Of a stretch of 21,782 nt of DNA, positions 1 through 6,270 are shown in pieces. Origin of the DNA: an uncultured Candidatus Melainabacteria bacterium (lineage in GTDB: Bacteria; Cyanobacteriota; Vampirovibrionia; Gastranaerophilales; Gastranaerophilaceae); assembly GCA_934747335.1 (NCBI GenBank), contig CAKVGS010000032.1, forward strand, positions 1-21,782. Reading direction: 5' to 3'. Below the pieces are notes generated by a model. The model did no database searches. It saw only the letters and a program-made list of their open reading frames with translations, and was not told where the DNA came from. The translations under genes were made by a program, and so were the position numbers. Every line of letters begins with the position of its first letter. The first letter of the stretch is position 1.

Positions 1-405
1 TTTCGGTAGGGCGTAAGCCCGTAAGAGCAAATAACATGGAAATAACAAGAAAAATCCGTAAGGATTTGTTGTTATTGTAATGTTATGCTTGCCCGAATAA
101 TCCAAGAAAGGGTTAGGGAGAGGGTTTTACAAAGTAAAATCAAAGGCAGATTATAAAACTCAAATCGCCTTGCGGCTTGAACCCTCACCCGAATTTCTAA
201 GTTTCGAGTCTTAAAAAAGCAGACTCTCAACTTGAAATTCTACCCTCTCCCTTGGCGAGGGGTAATTTTTTGAATACGCCCGAATGCATTTTGTAACAAA
301 ATATTGCAAAATGTTAAGCAAAAATAAAATTCTTTACAATTGCCTCAAACACTGTCATAATGCCCTACGGGACGGGACGGACCTAACTGTGCCTTGTTCG
401 CGCAA
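1..405 (+). repeat. Repeat A, copy 1 (promoter-bearing, structured)
   Basis: This direct repeat matches 2266-2670. Bases 1-391 are identical to 2266-2656 in my base-by-base reading; the match decays over the next 14 bases and stops near 405. It begins at the window edge, so its true left end is unknown. It contains an extended imperfect hairpin at about 27-92 (ATAACAT at 31-37 pairs with 80-86, and AAATCC at 52-57 pairs with 62-67). It also has a long imperfect hairpin at 191-240 and an 11-base inverted repeat (115-125 with 242-252). A promoter lies at 333-361. No convincing coding frame is visible. It fills the otherwise gene-free stretch before the first cargo gene. Confidence 0.93.
333..361 (+). 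promoter_or_regulatory. Sigma70-type promoter inside repeat A, copy 1
   Basis: TTTACA at 333-338 and CATAAT at 356-361 are separated by 17 bases. The start point would be near 368, giving a leader of about 115 bases to the gene at 484. The same promoter recurs at 2598-2626 in the second copy, so both cargo genes probably share their expression signal. Inferred from consensus match only. Confidence 0.6.
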
Positions 406-483
406 CTTTAAAAAATCTTATGACTTTATATAGGTACAAAGATCTTTGAGTTATGTAATATAAAGTTAATAGGAGTAAGAAAA

Positions 484-1224
484 ATGGGAATAAGAGTTAA
501 TGCAGCAATTAGTGCGATTGAAAATTTAGTTAAGACAAATTATACAAGACAAGATGGTGTCAAAATGGTAAAAACAGAATTTGATAGGATTTTAAAAAAT
601 GGTGCAAGGCAGAACGTAACAGTTTATCGCAGTGCAGAACGAGGAGCTGCAAAAACGACAATGCACATTGAACAAGATTTTGAATCTTTAAAAAGAGTTT
701 ATGATAAACCACAATTATGGGAAACGGGTGTGTATGATAGAATAACAAAACAATCTCATGATTTGTATAAGACAGGTTATCAGGAAACATACAAAGGTTT
801 AATTCCGGACGGTTCAGCTATTCCAAAGGTTTTGGAAACAAAACAAGTTACAAGAACACCAATTGCATCATCTCGAGAGGTTAAAATTGTAGAAGAAACC
901 CGTAGAAAATCTGCGATATTGAATGATAATCCGCAGGGTGATGCTACTATGCTAACCTACAAAGATCAATATATTGCGAGACCTTATGGTACTTATGGGT
1001 TAACAGCAGGACAATGTACTATTGGCAAACCGAGTTATTCTAGTAAAGGATTGCACAAAACTAAACCAGTAATTTATGCAGGAGAAGATGGTTTAAAACG
1101 TTTAACCGATGTTGCATTTGTAAAAAATAATAATAAACAAACACGATTGTTGCTCGGTAATGAAACTCCTGAACAATTGTGCACAATGGGATTTAATCCT
1201 GTTCCGTATTATAAAATAAATTAG
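484..1224 (+). CDS. Unrecognised basic protein, cargo of repeat unit 1
   Basis: This 246-residue protein is not recognised. The ATG is preceded by AGGAG at 471-475 with an 8-base gap, a good ribosome binding site. The protein is rich in Lys and Arg, has no signal peptide or membrane segment, and has only two cysteines (C178, C233). The N-terminal third looks helical; the C-terminal third has Gly/Tyr-rich stretches around residues 163-185. It sits between repeat A (1-405) and repeat B (1235-1453), whose hairpins begin about 15 bases after its stop. The gene at 2747 occupies the same position in a second copy of this shell but shows no obvious sequence similarity. The gene looks intact and expressed. 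A cytosolic or delivered effector role is possible, but nothing in the sequence establishes it. Confidence 0.8.
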   Translation: MGIRVNAAISAIENLVKTNYTRQDGVKMVKTEFDRILKNGARQNVTVYRSAERGAAKTTMHIEQDFESLKRVYDKPQLWETGVYDRITKQSHDLYKTGYQETYKGLIPDGSAIPKVLETKQVTRTPIASSREVKIVEETRRKSAILNDNPQGDATMLTYKDQYIARPYGTYGLTAGQCTIGKPSYSSKGLHKTKPVIYAGEDGLKRLTDVAFVKNNNKQTRLLLGNETPEQLCTMGFNPVPYYKIN

Positions 1225-1270
1225 CTAGTTGGTCTGTCGGTTGGGCATACCTGCCCAACAAAAACTTAAG

Positions 1271-1310
1271 AATAAAAAGCCATGATTTATTTAAATCATG
1301 ACTTTTTATT
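1271..1310 (+). terminator. Long palindrome, probable bidirectional terminator
   Basis: Arms 1271-1289 and 1292-1310 pair over 19 positions with a single C-A mismatch (1280 with 1301). The stem is flanked by an A-run on the left and a T-run on the right, so it could stop transcripts from either strand. The equivalent palindrome at 3539-3574 has no mismatch. Confidence 0.6.
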
Positions 1311-1428
1311 AATATTCCCCACTTGTGTAATCCCAAATTGTCGACTTGTCTAATAGCGCCACAATCTTAATCGGAGTTAAATATAAGTATATTAAATCTT
1401 TTTCATACTTCCAGCTATTCTTAATTCC

Positions 1429-1453
1429 AGAGCCAATAAGGCTCTCTTTTTTT
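1429..1453 (+). terminator. Rho-independent terminator closing unit 1
   Basis: AGAGCC (1429-1434) pairs with GGCTCT (1440-1445) across a 5-base loop, and seven Ts follow at 1447-1453. The T-tract overlaps the stop codon of the convergent MNT gene. Confidence 0.7.
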
Positions 1454-1739
1454 ATATTTTTATCAAGTCTTCTTTTATCAATTGTTTAAAATTCTCAGTG
1501 ATATTATTCAAATCAATAATATCTACTTCGTACGGAAGAGTTGAAGCTTCAAAAAATGCTTCGATTTTGGATTTTATTTCCGGGGTTAATTCTGTCGAAT
1601 CAATTGCAAGATCTATATCAGAATATTCTTTTGCATTATTTTTAGCTCTAGAGCCAAAAATATAGAGTTCATAATCTCTTAAGTAGTTTGCAATTGTTTG
1701 TTTTACAAAATCAAGGTATTTTTTTTCTAAATCAATCAT
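1452..1739 (-). CDS. mntA: MNT-domain nucleotidyltransferase, antitoxin of a HEPN-MNT pair
   Basis: This 95-residue minimal nucleotidyltransferase carries the complete family signature GSX10DXD: G29, S30, D41 and D43, with a likely third acidic residue at D73 (motif EVDIID). In characterised HEPN-MNT modules the MNT protein neutralises the HEPN RNase toxin by transferring AMP groups to a tyrosine beside its active site. The length is normal for the family. The ATG overlaps the stop of the upstream HEPN gene by four bases (ATGA), so the two are translationally coupled. The gene converges on the terminator of repeat unit 1. Function is assigned from motifs and gene order; the symbol follows the characterised homologue. 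Confidence 0.9.
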   Translation of the reverse strand: MIDLEKKYLDFVKQTIANYLRDYELYIFGSRAKNNAKEYSDIDLAIDSTELTPEIKSKIEAFFEASTLPYEVDIIDLNNITENFKQLIKEDLIKI

Positions 1740-2134
1740 AAATTTTTCTTTAATTGTGCTAATAAAAATTCAGCTTCATTTTTAAAATCAGGAATTACTG
1801 ATACGACTTCAATTGCAACTCTTTCGTCATAAGTATGCGATGTTGCATTACGTTTTTGCCTATATTCGGTCCATTTTTCTAAATTATTTTTAAGCAAACC
1901 AAGCTTGTTAGCTTTGCGTATAGCTTCATTAAACGTCATATCCGGTAATGTTTCCGATGATTGCATATTAATAAAGCGTATTATCATTTTTAAAGCAAGT
2001 GAATATGTGTATTCAAATCTTTGTATAACTGCATCCCTAATATCAATATCGAAATTGTCTTTTTCGTACCTGTTTAAAATTGATTCTAGGCTTGTTAATG
2101 CTTTTTCAAAAGGTGTAATATCTAAAATTTCCAT
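1736..2134 (-). CDS. hepT: HEPN-domain toxin (HI0074-like), probable RNase
   Basis: This 132-residue, mostly helical protein belongs to the HEPN family often labelled nucleotidyltransferase substrate-binding protein. It has the RX4HXY active-site motif intact: R95, H100 and Y102. In studied relatives the Arg and His form the RNase site and the Tyr is the residue AMPylated by the partner MNT protein. Toxin first, antitoxin second, with a four-base overlap, is the usual order. No Shine-Dalgarno sequence is well placed; a good promoter ends 6 bases before the ATG, which suggests a leaderless transcript. The pair lies between two repeat-shelled cargo units. Defence or plasmid-style maintenance are the known roles of such pairs; which applies here is not shown. 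Confidence 0.9.
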   Translation of the reverse strand: MEILDITPFEKALTSLESILNRYEKDNFDIDIRDAVIQRFEYTYSLALKMIIRFINMQSSETLPDMTFNEAIRKANKLGLLKNNLEKWTEYRQKRNATSHTYDERVAIEVVSVIPDFKNEAEFLLAQLKKNL

Positions 2135-2140
2135 ATACCT

Positions 2141-2169
2141 AAAATAGCATTTATTATTGAAAAAATCAA
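2141..2169 (-). promoter_or_regulatory. Promoter of the HEPN-MNT operon
   Basis: On the minus strand TTGATT (2169-2164) and TATTTT (2146-2141) are 17 bases apart, and TGC directly before the -10 makes it an extended -10. The predicted start point is the A of the HEPN ATG at 2134. Confidence 0.6.
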
Positions 2170-2185
2170 ATATCGCGTTCGATAT
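2170..2185. promoter_or_regulatory. Inverted repeat abutting the HEPN-MNT promoter
   Basis: ATATCG (2170-2175) and CGATAT (2180-2185) form a dyad around CGTT, directly upstream of the -35 element. The position suits a regulator binding site, possibly autoregulation by the toxin-antitoxin complex. Only the dyad itself is seen. Confidence 0.4.
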
Positions 2186-2265
2186 GTTGTCTTTTATAAT
2201 AACTAAAATTGTATTGTTTAAATTTTAACGCATCTTGGTTATTCCCTTTCCTTGGGAGAGCGGAT

Positions 2266-2670
2266 TTTCGGTAGGGCGTAAGCCCGTAAGAGCAAATAAC
2301 ATGGAAATAACAAGAAAAATCCGTAAGGATTTGTTGTTATTGTAATGTTATGCTTGCCCGAATAATCCAAGAAAGGGTTAGGGAGAGGGTTTTACAAAGT
2401 AAAATCAAAGGCAGATTATAAAACTCAAATCGCCTTGCGGCTTGAACCCTCACCCGAATTTCTAAGTTTCGAGTCTTAAAAAAGCAGACTCTCAACTTGA
2501 AATTCTACCCTCTCCCTTGGCGAGGGGTAATTTTTTGAATACGCCCGAATGCATTTTGTAACAAAATATTGCAAAATGTTAAGCAAAAATAAAATTCTTT
2601 ACAATTGCCTCAAACACTGTCATAATGCCCTACGGGACGGGACGGACCTAACTGTGTCTTGAGTGCGCAA
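2266..2670 (+). repeat. Repeat A, copy 2
   Basis: This is the second copy of 1-405, at a constant offset of 2265 bases. No difference is seen over the first 391 bases. The left boundary at 2266 reflects only where copy 1 is cut by the window; the repeat may extend further left. It fills the gene-free stretch between the HEPN promoter and the second cargo gene. The hairpins of copy 1 recur at about 2292-2357 and 2456-2505. Confidence 0.93.
2598..2626 (+). promoter_or_regulatory. Sigma70-type promoter inside repeat A, copy 2
   Basis: TTTACA at 2598-2603 and CATAAT at 2621-2626 are 17 bases apart, identical to the promoter in copy 1. The predicted start is near 2633, with a leader of about 114 bases to the gene at 2747. 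Confidence 0.6.
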
Positions 2671-2746
2671 TTTTCATTTTTTTTAATCCTTTTACATGGT
2701 AAGAAGGTAAAACAAGTTTGCAATAGTAGACTAGAAAGGATTGTAT

Positions 2747-3505
2747 ATGGGTTATTTAAATGTTGGAAAAATGGGATTAGAAGGTTTTACAAAGTATGGT
2801 AAACTTCTTGGCGAAGGAAAGCAAAATGGGATGAAAGTTTTTGAAAAAAAATTCCCAGGTAAAAGAGTGCTAACATCTGTTGATCAAAATGATAAAGTTG
2901 TCAAAAAAGTTATTCAGCGATCCTATGTAGATTCTAATATTGTAGAATGTTTTGAGAATAAAGTCGGGATTAATAACTTTTATGCCGGTTTACCAAAAGC
3001 TGCCCAACAAATAGTAGATGCTACAAAATCTCATATAGCTTCGATTCAACTAAATAATGTGCGTATGACGCGTGTTATTAATTCTAAATCAGGTGAAAAT
3101 GTTTTGCATTTTTATACTCCAACTCATGATTACGATAGAATCGTGCGAGCTGATAAAAATGGGACTGTGGAATCTTTTGTTAAAAAAAATGCTGAGCATC
3201 TAGATGATAGTGATAGAATATTTTTTTCATATAATCCGCAACAAAATAAATATATTTGTGCACGTAAACCAAAAGGGTTCAAGCGTTTATGGGTAGATAG
3301 TTTTCAATTAAATAACGGAAAGCTTGGAGAATATGAATTAAAAGAAGGAGTTTCAATTCCAAATGATATAAGCAGAAGTCCATATGGTTGGCCAAGGGAG
3401 TCTCAAGATGTATGTAGTGGTGATGGAGATTATAATTTAGCAGAGCAAGTTACAGATTATTTTCAAAAATTATTAAAAGGTTTAGCTGGAGATAAGATAA
3501 GGTAA
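2747..3505 (+). CDS. Unrecognised basic protein, cargo of repeat unit 2
   Basis: This 252-residue protein is not recognised. The ATG at 2747 is chosen over an in-frame TTG at 2741 because AGAAAGGA ends at 2740, which gives a proper 6-base gap to the ATG and none to the TTG. It is basic, with no signal peptide or membrane helix. It begins with a Gly/Lys-rich stretch (residues 1-40). The middle reads like alternating beta strands (about 105-175), and an acidic SGDGDYN stretch at 224-230 precedes a C-terminal helix. Cysteines are at 68, 171 and 223. It lies in the same shell as the gene at 484, between repeat A copy 2 and repeat B copy 2 (one base after its stop). It shows no obvious similarity to that gene. 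Confidence 0.8.
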   Translation: MGYLNVGKMGLEGFTKYGKLLGEGKQNGMKVFEKKFPGKRVLTSVDQNDKVVKKVIQRSYVDSNIVECFENKVGINNFYAGLPKAAQQIVDATKSHIASIQLNNVRMTRVINSKSGENVLHFYTPTHDYDRIVRADKNGTVESFVKKNAEHLDDSDRIFFSYNPQQNKYICARKPKGFKRLWVDSFQLNNGKLGEYELKEGVSIPNDISRSPYGWPRESQDVCSGDGDYNLAEQVTDYFQKLLKGLAGDKIR

Positions 3506-3538
3506 TGTCGGTTGGGCTTTCAGCCCAACAATAACTTA

Positions 3539-3574
3539 AAAAAAGTCATGATTTATTTAAATCATGACTTTTTT
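3539..3574 (+). terminator. Perfect 17-bp palindrome, probable bidirectional terminator
   Basis: AAAAAAGTCATGATTTA (3539-3555) is the exact reverse complement of 3558-3574, with only TT between them. The flanking A-run and T-run suit termination on both strands. Confidence 0.6.
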
Positions 3575-3695
3575 CTATCAATATCCCTCATTTGGGCAAT
3601 CCAATATTGCCGATGTGTTGAATAGCGCCACAAACTCAATCGGAGTTAAATATAATTATTAAATCTTTTTCATACTTCCAGCTATTCTTAATTCC

Positions 3696-3721
3696 AAGAG
3701 CCGATTAGGCTCTTTTTTTTT
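3696..3721 (+). terminator. Rho-independent terminator closing unit 2
   Basis: AAGAGCC (3696-3702) pairs with GGCTCTT (3708-3714) around GATTA, and the T-run continues to 3721. The stem matches the one at 1429-1453, while the loop differs. Confidence 0.7.
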
Positions 3722-3735
3722 GAAAAAGAATAAAC

Positions 3736-5010
3736 TTATACAAAAATAGTCTGTTCTCTATCAGGACCTACGCTTATGATTCCAATTGGTGCACCGATTA
3801 AATCTTCGACTTTTGCGATGTATTTTTTTGCATTTTCAGGCAAATCTTCATATTTTCTTATGTCGCTCAATGATGTTTTCCATCCGGGCATAGTTTCATA
3901 AATTGGTTCTAAGTATTTATGAATAAAAACATCTGTTGGGTATGAAGTATAAACTTTATCATTTCTGCAATCTTTGTAAGCTGTGCATATTTTGATTTCG
4001 TCAAAAGTATCAAATACGTCAATTTTTGTTAATGCAACTTTTGTAATTCCTCCAACAAGTACTGCGTATTTCATAATCACAGAGTCAAACCAACCGCATC
4101 TTCTCGGACGTCCTGTTGTTACACCGAACTCATGCCCGATATCTTGAATTTTTTTACCGATTTCGTCCGTAAGTTCGCTTACAAACGGGCCTTCGCCAAC
4201 TCTTGTAACATAAGCTTTTGAAACACCTACAACTTCATTTATCATAGTAGGACCGTAACCGCTTCCTGTTGCAGCGCCACCACCAATAGGGTTTGAACTT
4301 GTTACAAAAGGATATGTCCCGTAGTCTATATCAAGCATAACACCTTGTGCGCCTTCAAAAAGAACGGTTTTGTCTTTGTATCTGTTAAGCATATCTTGCC
4401 AATCAAAAGCAACAAAAGGTTTGAATAATTTAGCGTAAGTTTCGCATAATGACATTATGCAATCTTTTGTGTATTCTTCTAAACCGTAAACGTTTTTAAG
4501 CATTTTATTTTTTATTGGAAGAATCATGTCCAATTTTTCGCTTAGTGCTTCATAAGAATACAAATCTTGAATTTTTAATCCGATTCTTGCCATTTTATCG
4601 GTATAAGTAGGTCCGATACCTTTTTTTGTTGTACCGATTTTGCCTTTACCTGCTGTTGATTCGCAATAACCATCGATTTCTATATGATATGGCATTGTAA
4701 TTGATGCCAAAGGAGATATTTTAAGATTTTTAAAGTTAACGCCTTCTGCTTTTAATTCTTCCATTTCTTTTTTGAAAGATTCAGGATGAATAACAGTTCC
4801 AGCACCAATAAAGCAAACTGTATTATCATATAGAATTCCTGATGGTATAAGATGGAATTTGTATGTTTTTCCATTTGTAACAACAGTATGTCCTGCATTA
4901 CAACCACCCTGATAACGGATAATCAAATCTGCTTTTTGAGCAAGTAAATCCGTGATTTTAGCTTTTCCTTCGTCTCCCCATTGAGCGCCAATTACAACAG
5001 TATTATTCAT
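3736..5010 (-). CDS. purA: Adenylosuccinate synthetase
   Basis: This 424-residue cytosolic enzyme joins IMP and aspartate using GTP, the first committed step from IMP to AMP. The family landmarks are all present: the N-terminal GDEGKAK loop (residues 12-18, with D13 as the catalytic Asp), NAGHT with H41, GTTKKGIGP, TSSNP, and the C-terminal VTTGRPRRCGW segment. Length is normal. The loop has Ala where many family members have Gly (GDEGKGK). The start is supported by GGAGAA shortly upstream. A 7-base inverted repeat (5034-5040 with 5051-5057) lies in the leader. A terminator at 5065-5099 separates it from the nfnA operon, so it probably has its own start or depends on readthrough. Confidence 0.97.
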   Translation of the reverse strand: MNNTVVIGAQWGDEGKAKITDLLAQKADLIIRYQGGCNAGHTVVTNGKTYKFHLIPSGILYDNTVCFIGAGTVIHPESFKKEMEELKAEGVNFKNLKISPLASITMPYHIEIDGYCESTAGKGKIGTTKKGIGPTYTDKMARIGLKIQDLYSYEALSEKLDMILPIKNKMLKNVYGLEEYTKDCIMSLCETYAKLFKPFVAFDWQDMLNRYKDKTVLFEGAQGVMLDIDYGTYPFVTSSNPIGGGAATGSGYGPTMINEVVGVSKAYVTRVGEGPFVSELTDEIGKKIQDIGHEFGVTTGRPRRCGWFDSVIMKYAVLVGGITKVALTKIDVFDTFDEIKICTAYKDCRNDKVYTSYPTDVFIHKYLEPIYETMPGWKTSLSDIRKYEDLPENAKKYIAKVEDLIGAPIGIISVGPDREQTIFV

Positions 5011-5064
5011 CTTAATTCTCCAGCATTAAACAAAGTAAAACAGAAGCAACTTTTACTACTTCTT

Positions 5065-5099
5065 AAAAAAATCCTCTCTTTAGTTATAAGAGGATTTTT
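5065..5099 (-). terminator. Terminator of the nfnA operon
   Basis: AAAATCCTCT (5068-5077) and AGAGGATTTT (5089-5098) pair around an 11-base loop. On the minus strand the stem is followed by a T-run, directly after the small cysteine protein gene. Confidence 0.75.
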
Positions 5100-5103
5100 A
5101 GGA

Positions 5104-5313
5104 TTAATCGTTATTTTGTTGTGCTTGTCTGGCTTTAGCTTGTTTAGCCTGAACATCAAGCATAGAATTATGCGCCATCATGTAAACAGAGCAAATTTTA
5201 TAGTTCTTCAAATACCATGCGCAATTTTCTTGCATACATACAATTTCAACTTGTGAGCCAACGCTCATAAGAGGGCATAAAGGTATTGATTTTTCTTGAT
5301 CACGAGGTGCCAT
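5104..5313 (-). CDS. Small four-cysteine protein, possible metal-binding knuckle
   Basis: This 69-residue protein has four spaced cysteines, C13, C26, C31 and C41 (CX12CX4CX9C), followed by a short helical, Gln/Ala-rich tail. The pattern resembles small unnamed bacterial proteins thought to bind zinc or an iron-sulfur cluster, though I cannot name a family. It starts 14 bases after the nfnA stop and is followed directly by a terminator, so it is the last gene of a two-gene operon. AGGAG lies 7 bases before its ATG. A role connected to the redox enzyme upstream is a guess from position. Confidence 0.75.
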   Translation of the reverse strand: MAPRDQEKSIPLCPLMSVGSQVEIVCMQENCAWYLKNYKICSVYMMAHNSMLDVQAKQAKARQAQQNND

Positions 5314-5327
5314 TTCTATCTCCTATA

Positions 5328-6164
5328 TTATTTAGCCATTTTTAATAAATTACAATTTTCTGAACGTTTGCGTTCTTGGTCTTTATAAATCTTTGTTCGG
5401 TTGATAACTTCATCAAAATCAATTTTGTGAGCATCAAAATCAGGACCATCAACACAAGCAAACTTGGTTTCTCCGCCAACAGTTACTCTGCAAGCACCAC
5501 ACATGCCTGTGCCGTCAACCATTATAGGGTTCATGCTTGCTTCTGTATAAATTCCTTTGTCGCGTGTCATGTTTGCAACCGCTCTCATCATTGGCATTGG
5601 GCCGACTGCGATTGCGTAATCAACTTTTTCTTGACTCATAATCCGTTCCAGAACTTGTGTTACAAAGCCCTTTTCGCCTAACGTTCCATCATCAGTTGTT
5701 ATAAATAATTCTGAGCAAGCATCCTTCATCTTATCTTGCCAAAAAATTAAATCTTTATTTCTTGCACCCATAATCATATAAACTTTGTTGCCTGCTTCTT
5801 TAAAAGCTTTAGCAATCAAGTAACAAGGTGCTGCGCCGTAACCGCCTGCTAAACAGACAACAGTTCCGTATTTTTTTATGTGAGTAGGTTGACCAAGAGG
5901 ACCTACAATATCTACAAGTTCATCTCCAACTTCAAGAGTTGCAAGTTTTTTTGTAGAATAGCCGACAGCCATAAATACAAGAGTCAAAGCTCCTGTTTCT
6001 TTATTAACATCAGCTATTGTAAGAGGAACTCTTTCTCCATCCTCTTCTGCTCTAAATATAATAAATTGACCTGCCTTTGCGTTTCTGACAACGTAAGGTG
6101 CATCAACCGTAATTTCAAATTGGTTTGGGCAAAGCTCTTTTTTTGATAATATTTTGTAACCCAT
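5328..6164 (-). CDS. nfnA: NfnA-type ferredoxin:NADP reductase subunit (sulfide dehydrogenase beta-like)
   Basis: This 278-residue flavoprotein matches the small subunit of NADH-dependent ferredoxin:NADP oxidoreductase, which carries FAD and a [2Fe-2S] cluster and balances electrons between NAD, NADP and ferredoxin in anaerobes. The FAD motif RVPLT is at 45-49, the NAD-binding loop CLAGGYGAAP at 104-113, and the cluster motif VDGTGMCGACRV has C222, C225 and C237, with D217 placed as a possible fourth ligand. The ending after C237 (VDGPDFDAHKIDF) is diagnostic. GAGGAG precedes the start and a strong promoter lies at 6189-6217. The large partner subunit (NfnB) is not in this window. Dihydroorotate dehydrogenase electron-transfer subunits are related but lack this exact cysteine segment. 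Confidence 0.9.
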   Translation of the reverse strand: MGYKILSKKELCPNQFEITVDAPYVVRNAKAGQFIIFRAEEDGERVPLTIADVNKETGALTLVFMAVGYSTKKLATLEVGDELVDIVGPLGQPTHIKKYGTVVCLAGGYGAAPCYLIAKAFKEAGNKVYMIMGARNKDLIFWQDKMKDACSELFITTDDGTLGEKGFVTQVLERIMSQEKVDYAIAVGPMPMMRAVANMTRDKGIYTEASMNPIMVDGTGMCGACRVTVGGETKFACVDGPDFDAHKIDFDEVINRTKIYKDQERKRSENCNLLKMAK

Positions 6165-6188
6165 TTTTAAGCTCCTCTTTACTGTGAC

Positions 6189-6217
6189 ATCATATCACAA
6201 ATATCTTGTACGCTCAA
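6189..6217 (-). promoter_or_regulatory. Promoter of nfnA
   Basis: On the minus strand TTGAGC (6217-6212) and TATGAT (6194-6189) are 17 bases apart. A GAGGAG ribosome binding site at 6177-6172 follows. Confidence 0.65.
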
Positions 6218-6255
6218 TATGTAAATTTATAAACAAGACCTTACCTCCTCTTTTA

Positions 6256-6264
6256 TGCTAAAAT
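6256..6264 (+). promoter_or_regulatory. Extended -10 immediately before rarA
   Basis: TGcTAAAAT at 6256-6264 ends 6 bases before the rarA ATG, which puts the predicted transcript start on the start codon. No clear -35 and no Shine-Dalgarno sequence are visible. Confidence 0.45.
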
Positions 6265-6270
6265 ATACTT

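Larger units (their letters stand above)
1235..1453 (+). repeat. Repeat B, copy 1 (downstream shell of unit 1)
   Basis: This aligns with 3506-3721 over its full length, at roughly three quarters to four fifths identity by eye with a few small indels. In order it holds a GTTGGGC/GCCCAAC hairpin (1240-1259), a long AT-rich palindrome (1271-1310), a conserved linker of about 115 bases, and a terminator (1429-1453). The last 80 bases before the terminator are the best conserved part. It ends on the stop codon of the convergent MNT gene. Confidence 0.88.
3506..3721 (+). repeat. Repeat B, copy 2 (downstream shell of unit 2)
   Basis: This is the counterpart of 1235-1453, starting one base after the cargo stop codon. 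It has the same order of elements: a GTTGGGC/GCCCAAC hairpin (3511-3529, with a different loop from copy 1), a perfect palindrome (3539-3574), a conserved linker, and a terminator (3696-3721). It ends 14 bases before the stop codon of the convergent purA gene. Confidence 0.88.

Noticed and set aside
1240..1259. GTTGGGC and GCCCAAC resemble integron attC core sites (GTTRRRY and RYYYAAC).
   Set aside because: The order is reversed for an attC site, the loop is only 5-6 bases, the L boxes are missing, and no integrase is present. It is better explained as a simple hairpin in repeat B.
1..2670. Repeat A as a CRISPR or tandem-repeat array.
   Set aside because: There are only two long copies with genes between them, no short regularly spaced repeats, and no cas genes.
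3736..5010. PurA loop GDEGKAK in place of the common GDEGKGK.
   Set aside because: The rest of the active site is complete and I recall this variant in other bacterial lineages, so it is not a sign of loss of function.
4981..5256. 91-codon plus-strand frame with a hydrophobic stretch.
   Set aside because: It crosses a clear minus-strand terminator and the small cysteine gene; no ribosome binding site.
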